DNA from: Streptomyces sp. SA15
Lineage (GTDB): Bacteria; Actinomycetota; Actinomycetes; Streptomycetales; Streptomycetaceae
Assembly (NCBI RefSeq): GCF_002291145.1
Contig: NZ_NTGE01000016.1
Coordinates: 1 to 64,000, forward strand
DNA length: 64,000 nucleotides
Direction of reading: 5' to 3'
Shown one piece after another: positions 59,586 through 64,000 of the stretch (the stretch's first letter is position 1; each line of letters opens with the position of its first letter). The translations under genes and the position numbers were made by a program. Under the pieces are notes generated by a model that worked only from the letters and a program-made list of their open reading frames with translations, was not told the origin of the DNA and did no database searches.

Positions 59586-60413
59586 GTGATTCTGGTGACG
59601 GGTGCCACGGGGAACGTGGGCGCCGAACTCGTGCGCGCTTTGGCTCAGTTGGGGGAGCCGGTGCGAGCGCTGAGCCGTTCCGGCCGGGCGGACGAGGGGG
59701 CGCCGGGGGCGGAAGCCGTGGCGGGCGATCTGAACCGCCCCGAGACGGTGCGGAACGCGCTGGACGGCGTACGAGCCTTGTTCCTGATGTCCGGTTACGG
59801 CGGGCAGCGGGAGATCCTGGCGGACGCGCGGGCCGCGGGCGTGCGGCGGGTCGTGATGCTGTCCGGGAAGTCGGCGGGCACGGGCGACACGGGCAACGCG
59901 GTCGCCGGCTATCTGATCGACGCGGAAACCGCGGTGCGCGAGTCGGGGCTGCCGTGGACCCTTCTGCGGCCGACCAGCTTCATGTCGAACGCGCTGCGGC
60001 TGGTGGACCAGATCCGCAAGGGGGACGCGGTGCGGGTGCCGTTCCCGGACGTGTATACCGCCGACATCGATCCGTATGACATCGCCCAGGTCGCCCTGAC
60101 CGCCCTGTTGTCGGACGCGTACGCGGGCCGCGCCCTCGAACTGACCGGCCCCGAGGCGCTGTTGCCCGCCGACCGCGTCCGCGTCCTCGGCGAGGTGCTG
60201 GGCCGGAAACTGCACGCCGTCGGGCTCACTCACGAGGAGGCGCGCATCGAGTTGGAGGCCGGTATGCCGAAGCCGTATGTCGACGCGTTCTTCAGTTTCT
60301 TCGTCGACGGCACCCTGGACGAGTCGGTGGTTCTGCCGACGGTCCAGGAGGTCACGGGCCGGGCTCCGCGTACCTTCGCCGAGTGGGCGCGGGGGCACGC
60401 GGAGGCGTTCTGA
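59586..60413 (+). CDS. NmrA/NAD(P)H-binding SDR-type protein
   Basis: A 275-residue atypical SDR with ILVTGATGNVGAELVRALAQ at the start, Arg-containing VRALSRSGR suggesting NADP(H), LFLMSGYGG, RRVVMLSGKSAG, and WTLLRPTSFMSNAL near 135. The usual YxxxK is not evident, as in NmrA/NAD(P)H azoreductase-like proteins that sense or use NADP(H). GTG at 59586 follows a G-rich ribosome site. It converges on the GntR gene; the 37-base gap holds part of a short direct repeat (TACGGCTACGACCG, twice). Confidence 0.87.
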   Translation: MILVTGATGNVGAELVRALAQLGEPVRALSRSGRADEGAPGAEAVAGDLNRPETVRNALDGVRALFLMSGYGGQREILADARAAGVRRVVMLSGKSAGTGDTGNAVAGYLIDAETAVRESGLPWTLLRPTSFMSNALRLVDQIRKGDAVRVPFPDVYTADIDPYDIAQVALTALLSDAYAGRALELTGPEALLPADRVRVLGEVLGRKLHAVGLTHEEARIELEAGMPKPYVDAFFSFFVDGTLDESVVLPTVQEVTGRAPRTFAEWARGHAEAF

Positions 60414-60450
60414 ACGGCGATCCCAGGTACGGCTACGACCGGTTGTACGG

Positions 60451-61128
60451 CTACGACCGCTGGCGTGCGTGGTACGAGCGCCGCGTGTGCTCCGTGTGCT
60501 CGCGCATCAGCCGGGTGGCGAGTTCCTCGTCATGCTGGGCGATCGCATGGATCATTGCCTCGTGTTCGACCCAGGACTGGTGCCCGCGCTGCCGGGCGAC
60601 CGGCGTGTAGTACCAGCGCACCCGGCGGTCGACCTGCGCCGCCAGTTCGGAAAGGACGGCGTTGCCGGCCAGCTCCATGACCTTCGCGTGGAAGCGGGCG
60701 TTCAGAGCGACGGCGGCGTCCACGTCGTCCTTGGCGACGGCCAGCTTTCCCTGCGCCAGCAGCCCGTACAAGGCGTCAAGACCTGCCTTGTCCGCGTTCG
60801 CGGCGGCGAGCCGGGCGGCCTCGGCCTCCAGCAGGGTCCGTACGGTGAGGAGCTGGTCGGCCTCCTCCTCTGTCGGCTCGTGCACGAACGCGCCCTGGGC
60901 GGGCCGCAGATCGACCCAACCCTCGGTGTTCAGCCGCTGCAGCGCCTCGCGCACCGGCTGCCGGGAGACGCCTAGGTGCCCGGCGAGTTCGCTCTCGACG
61001 AGGTGCTGGCCGGGCTGCAGGGCGCGGGTGGTGATCAGTTCGAGCAACGCCTCGTAGACCCGCTCGCGCAGCGGCCCCGGCCGTTCCAGCTTGGGCACGG
61101 CCCCCTGCGGCAGTCCTGTCGACAACAT
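60451..61128 (-). CDS. GntR-family regulator (FCD domain)
   Basis: The protein has 225 residues. The N-terminal winged helix is LVESELAGHLGVSRQPVREAL followed by QRLNTEGWVDL, and the all-helical FCD ligand domain contains a D-x3-N-x-x-F-H pattern (VALNARFHAKVM) and later His residues in HEAMIHAI that may bind metal. FCD regulators usually sense carboxylic acids. ATG at 61128 has an AGGAGGGGG ribosome site. An inverted repeat CTGTAGAC/GTCTACAG lies 55 bases upstream, with a related element in front of the second OFA gene, so it is a strong candidate regulator of oxalate/formate transport. Confidence 0.9.
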   Translation of the reverse strand: MLSTGLPQGAVPKLERPGPLRERVYEALLELITTRALQPGQHLVESELAGHLGVSRQPVREALQRLNTEGWVDLRPAQGAFVHEPTEEEADQLLTVRTLLEAEAARLAAANADKAGLDALYGLLAQGKLAVAKDDVDAAVALNARFHAKVMELAGNAVLSELAAQVDRRVRWYYTPVARQRGHQSWVEHEAMIHAIAQHDEELATRLMREHTEHTRRSYHARQRS

Positions 61129-61182
61129 CGCGGTCCCCCTCCTCGGCAGGGCCGTGCACAGCGGCTGTGGAGCCGGTGTCAC

Positions 61183-61217
61183 CTGTAGACCCAGTATCGA
61201 TTGCCTTTCGTCTACAG
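61183..61217. promoter_or_regulatory. Inverted repeat upstream of the GntR gene
   Basis: CTGTAGAC at 61183-61190 and its exact reverse complement GTCTACAG at 61210-61217 flank a 19-base spacer in the 154-base gap between the KAS III-like stop and the GntR start. The element at 63979 has the same arms (one mismatch) with an 8-base spacer, 11 bases (one helical turn) shorter. Likely autoregulatory site. Confidence 0.65.
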
Positions 61218-61282
61218 TCTACGGTGCACAATGACCAGGAAAACGGGGAGTTGGCCTCGTCACACCCCGTTGTACCGGCACG

Positions 61283-62236
61283 TCAGGGGCAGCGGACGAC
61301 CTGTCCGGCGTACGAGAGGTTCCCGCCGAACCCGAAGAGCAGTACCGGATCCCCCGTGGAGATGGCCCCCTGCTCCACCAGCTTGGAGAAGGCGAGCGGA
61401 ATGCTCGCCGCGGACGTGTTACCTGATTCGGTGACATCGCGCGCGACCACGGCGTTGACGGCGCCGATCTTCTCCGCGAGGGGTTCGATGATGCGCAGGT
61501 TCGCCTGGTGCAGCACGACGGCCGCGAGATCTGCCGGGGCGAGCCCCGCGCGCTCGCACGCCCGGCGGGCGAAGGGCGGCAGCTGAGTGGTCGCCCAGCG
61601 GTAGACGCTCTGCCCCTCCTGCGCGAACCGCGCCGGCCGCCCCTCGATCCGCACCGCGTGCCCCATCTCGGGCACCGAACCCCACAGCACGGGCCCGATC
61701 CCGGGCGCGGAAGCGGAATCCGACGGCGCCGCCTCCACGACGGCTGCCCCCGCCCCGTCGCCGACGAGCACGCAGGTGGTGCGGTCGGTCCAGTCGGTCA
61801 CATCGGACATCTTGTCGGCGCCGATGACCAGCGCCCTGCTCGCCGCGCCCGCACGGACGGTGTGGTCGGCGGTGGCCAGGGCGTGGGTGAAGCCGGCGCA
61901 TACGACGTTGACGTCCATGGCGGCGGGCGACGGGATGCCGAGCCGGGCGGCGACGCGGGCGGCCATGTTCGGGGAGCGGTCGACGGCGGTGGACGTGGCG
62001 ACCAGGACCAGGTCGATGTCGGCGGGCGTCAGGCCCGCCGAGGCGAGCGCCTTGGCTGCGGCGTGCGCGGCCAGCTCGTCGACCGGTTCGTCCGTCCCGG
62101 CGATGCGGCGCGTGCGGATGCCCACCCGGGACCTGATCCACTCGTCGCTGGTGTCGACCAGGCCCGCCAAGTCCTCGTTGGTGAGTACCTTGGCGGGCTG
62201 GTAGTGGCCGACGGCGGCGATGCGCGTGCCGTTCAT
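61283..62236 (-). CDS. Beta-ketoacyl-ACP synthase III-like protein (FabH family)
   Basis: The 317-residue thiolase-fold protein starts TRIAAVGHYQPAKVLTNEDL. The catalytic Cys lies in VNVVCAGFTHAL near residue 112, the His in VVLHQANLRII near 245 and the Asn in TESGNTSAASIPLA near 275, so the full Cys-His-Asn triad is present. It could initiate fatty-acid-like chains or carry out an acyl transfer. Why it lies between a GntR gene and an oxalate/formate-type transporter is unclear; it is not near other fatty-acid genes. It may be a housekeeping paralogue whose location is incidental. Confidence 0.92.
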   Translation of the reverse strand: MNGTRIAAVGHYQPAKVLTNEDLAGLVDTSDEWIRSRVGIRTRRIAGTDEPVDELAAHAAAKALASAGLTPADIDLVLVATSTAVDRSPNMAARVAARLGIPSPAAMDVNVVCAGFTHALATADHTVRAGAASRALVIGADKMSDVTDWTDRTTCVLVGDGAGAAVVEAAPSDSASAPGIGPVLWGSVPEMGHAVRIEGRPARFAQEGQSVYRWATTQLPPFARRACERAGLAPADLAAVVLHQANLRIIEPLAEKIGAVNAVVARDVTESGNTSAASIPLAFSKLVEQGAISTGDPVLLFGFGGNLSYAGQVVRCP

Positions 62237-62386
62237 GGTCGATCCCCCTCATTGTGCTGCGGATAGCGGGATCCACCAGTCTGATCAGTGACTCACCGGT
62301 ACGGCGGCAGGTGAAGCAACAGGAAACGGGCGCCCGGCTTGTCGGCTTCACGCAGACCCTCGGACGCCCGAACACTTCTCGAACCG

Positions 62387-62521
62387 TTACCCGGTGAACA
62401 GCTGTGTCGCCTTCCGGACGAGTTCATACAGCCCGTACCCGAGCGGCGCCCCCACCCACAGCCAGGCGAAGGCGATCAGCCCGCGCCGGTCAGGCGGACT
62501 CTGGCTGCTGTCGCCGGCCAT
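62387..62521 (-). CDS. MFS (OFA) transporter small subunit, single transmembrane peptide
   Basis: A 44-residue peptide: a short polar N-terminus and then one hydrophobic helix, GLIAFAWLWVGAPLGYGLYE, ending in a basic KATQLFTG. Peptides of this pattern are regularly encoded directly after actinobacterial OFA-type transporters and are annotated as their small subunit. Here it overlaps the transporter's last 32 bases in another frame, implying coupled translation and joint function in the membrane. Confidence 0.85.
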   Translation of the reverse strand: MAGDSSQSPPDRRGLIAFAWLWVGAPLGYGLYELVRKATQLFTG

Positions 62522-63821
62522 CGACGACCTCCTTCGGTGCGGGGATGTGGTGACGAGCATGGACGGGACGAACGAGTTCATTGGCGACAAAGCCGACGAC
62601 GAGCAGCCCGATCATGATGACGAACGACATACCGTAGAGGGCCGAGCCGTGCTTGCCCGCCTCCTCCTGCCGGTCGGCGATCCAGTTCACGATCAGCGGC
62701 CCGAGGACCCCGGCCGTGGACCAGGCCGTGAGCAGCCGGCCGTGGATCGCGCCGACCTGGTACGTGCCGAAGAGGTCCTTCAGATAGGCGGGGATCGTCG
62801 CGAATCCGCCGCCGTAGAAGGACAGGATCACCAGCGCGGCCAGGATGAACAGGGGCTTGGACGAGTCGCCGAACAGGGCGATCAGCGCGTACATCAGCGC
62901 GCCCGCGCCCAGGTAGACGCGGTAGATGTTCTTGCGCCCGATCAGGTCGGAGGTCGACGACCAGCCGATGCGGCCCGCCATGTTGGCCGCCGACAGCAGG
63001 GCGACGAAGCCGGCCGCGGCGGACACCGACACCGGTGTGGAGGTGTCCGCGAAGAAGTCTGTGATCATCGGGGCGGCCTTCTCCAGGATGCCGATGCCCG
63101 CGGTGACGTTCATGCAGAGCACGACCCACAGGCACCAGAACTGCGGGGTGCGCACCGCGTTGCGCGCCGATACCTGCGGCCCTTCGAAGGCGCTCGGCCC
63201 GGCGTCGGTGGGCCGCTCGCTGCGCGGCACCCGCACCAGCAGCACGCCCAGCAGCATGAATACGGCATACGACAGCCCGTGTACGAGGAACGCGAGCGCG
63301 ATCCCGGAGCTGTCGGAACCGAACGACTCGAGCATCTGCGCCGACCAGGGCGAGGCGATCAGCGCACCGCCGCCGAAGCCCATGATGGCGATGCCGGTGG
63401 CCATGCCGGGCCGGTCCGGGAACCACTTGATCAGCGTCGAGACGGGCGAGATGTAGCCGATGCCGAGGCCGATCCCGCCGACGAAGCCGTAGCCGAGGAC
63501 GATCAGCCAGTACTGCTCGGTGGCCGCGCCCAGCGCGGAGAGCAGGAAGCCCGAGGAGAAACAGACCAGGGCCACGCTCATCGCCCAGCGCGGCCCGTTG
63601 CGTTCCACGAGCGTGCCGCCGAACGCGGCCGACAGACCGAGCATGACGATGCCGAGCTGGAAGGGCAGCGCGCTCTGCGTACCGCTGAGACCGAGCGCGG
63701 ATTCGAGCGGAGGCTTGAACACGCTCCAGGCGTAGGCCTGCCCGATGGAGAGATGGACGGAGAGGGCGGCCGGGGGGACGAGCCAGCGGCTCCAGCCAAG
63801 GGGGGCGACAGGGGGACTCAT
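62490..63821 (-). CDS. Second OFA-family MFS transporter (oxalate/formate antiporter-like)
   Basis: A 443-residue membrane protein with about 12 hydrophobic segments. SIGQAYAWSVFKPPLESALGLS near the start is the OFA signature region. IGYISPVSTLIKWFPDRPGMATG is the first-half MFS loop and MAGRIGWSSTSDLIGRKN the second. It differs markedly from the transporter at 37807 and belongs to the broader oxalate/formate/monocarboxylate OFA group. ATG at 63821 is the first start in frame after the promoter region. A GntR-like inverted repeat lies at the right edge of the window, about 160 bases upstream. The small subunit gene overlaps its 3' end. Confidence 0.9.
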   Translation of the reverse strand: MSPPVAPLGWSRWLVPPAALSVHLSIGQAYAWSVFKPPLESALGLSGTQSALPFQLGIVMLGLSAAFGGTLVERNGPRWAMSVALVCFSSGFLLSALGAATEQYWLIVLGYGFVGGIGLGIGYISPVSTLIKWFPDRPGMATGIAIMGFGGGALIASPWSAQMLESFGSDSSGIALAFLVHGLSYAVFMLLGVLLVRVPRSERPTDAGPSAFEGPQVSARNAVRTPQFWCLWVVLCMNVTAGIGILEKAAPMITDFFADTSTPVSVSAAAGFVALLSAANMAGRIGWSSTSDLIGRKNIYRVYLGAGALMYALIALFGDSSKPLFILAALVILSFYGGGFATIPAYLKDLFGTYQVGAIHGRLLTAWSTAGVLGPLIVNWIADRQEEAGKHGSALYGMSFVIMIGLLVVGFVANELVRPVHARHHIPAPKEVVDGRRQQPESA

Positions 63822-63978
63822 GAATCCGGAACGGTAGGAAAGATCACGGCAGTTGAAAAGGCGGCGCGTCGACCGCATGCGATGAGCGGTATCCAGGATG
63901 CGGTGAACGGTCGGCCCAAACGGGCGGACCAACCGGTTTCGGGTGCTGCGCGAACTCTTGCCGCCCCATGCCCCACAC

Positions 63979-64000
63979 TGTAGACAATATTTCGTCGACA
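63979..64000. promoter_or_regulatory. GntR-like inverted repeat upstream of the second OFA gene
   Basis: TGTAGAC and GTCGACA (one mismatch to a perfect repeat) flank the 8-base spacer AATATTTC at the right edge of the window, in an AT-rich patch. The arms equal those of the site before the GntR gene, and the 8-base spacing equals that of the oxalate operator at 32522. The sequence may extend beyond the window. Confidence 0.6.

Overview
The window is very GC-rich, uses GTG and TTG starts freely, and its gene content (mycothiol-type DinB/TIGR03086 proteins, Tat lipoproteins, an ebo-type operon, OFA transporters, ROK and GntR regulators) points to a Streptomyces-like actinomycete chromosome. I worked only from the sequence and remembered family knowledge; no searches were run.

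Bases 1-21236 look like most of a specialised-metabolite gene cluster that continues off the left edge. Its left arm (minus strand) begins with a lyase and a flavoprotein that I read as the aspartate-nitrosuccinate (ANS) nitrous-acid cassette. Next come prephenate dehydrogenase, a phytanoyl-CoA-type Fe/2OG oxygenase, 4-hydroxymandelate synthase, a lone ketosynthase, an ANL ligase and an ACP. A second ANL ligase and a hydroxymandelate oxidase follow. The right arm (plus strand) carries a TetR regulator, an esterase and an HpgT-type aminotransferase. It ends with a module of TIGR03086 protein, ACP, ferritin-like diiron enzyme, AcpS-like PPTase, hot-dog thioesterase and fatty-acyl-AMP ligase. Together the genes encode a complete 4-hydroxyphenylglycine (Hpg) supply line, a probable nitrite source and an acyl-ACP tailoring line, with no NRPS in view. 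Similar ACGnYCGTGCG-like sites lie in front of the TetR gene and in front of the FAAL module, suggesting one regulator for both.

Bases 21237-28565 are a decayed boundary zone. It holds remnants of a CocE hydrolase, a TetR regulator and a carboxylesterase, then an intact DinB-type gene and a TetR/SDR pair with a clear operator. After these come a frameshifted coniferyl-aldehyde-type dehydrogenase, a flavin reductase fragment abutting a decayed serine recombinase, and tRNA-Leu(GAG).

Bases 28773-39195 form an oxalate/formate locus: aldehyde dehydrogenase and SucD/SucC on the minus strand, and divergently oxalyl-CoA decarboxylase, formyl-CoA transferase, ADP-forming acyl-CoA synthetase and an OFA antiporter, with an inverted-repeat operator between the arms.

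Bases 39359-59356 are all on the minus strand. They include a secreted sugar-isomerase-like protein, a tightly overlapping seven-gene ebo-type operon with an inositol-phosphate-synthase-like gene at its head, and a sugar locus. The sugar locus has a ROK regulator, ribose-type ABC transporter, Gfo/Idh oxidoreductase, isomerase, secreted PQQ-type dehydrogenase and ThuA/DUF1080 lipoprotein.

Bases 59586-64000 hold an NmrA-type protein, a GntR regulator, a KAS III-like enzyme, and a second OFA transporter with its small one-helix subunit. Matching inverted repeats precede the GntR and OFA genes.
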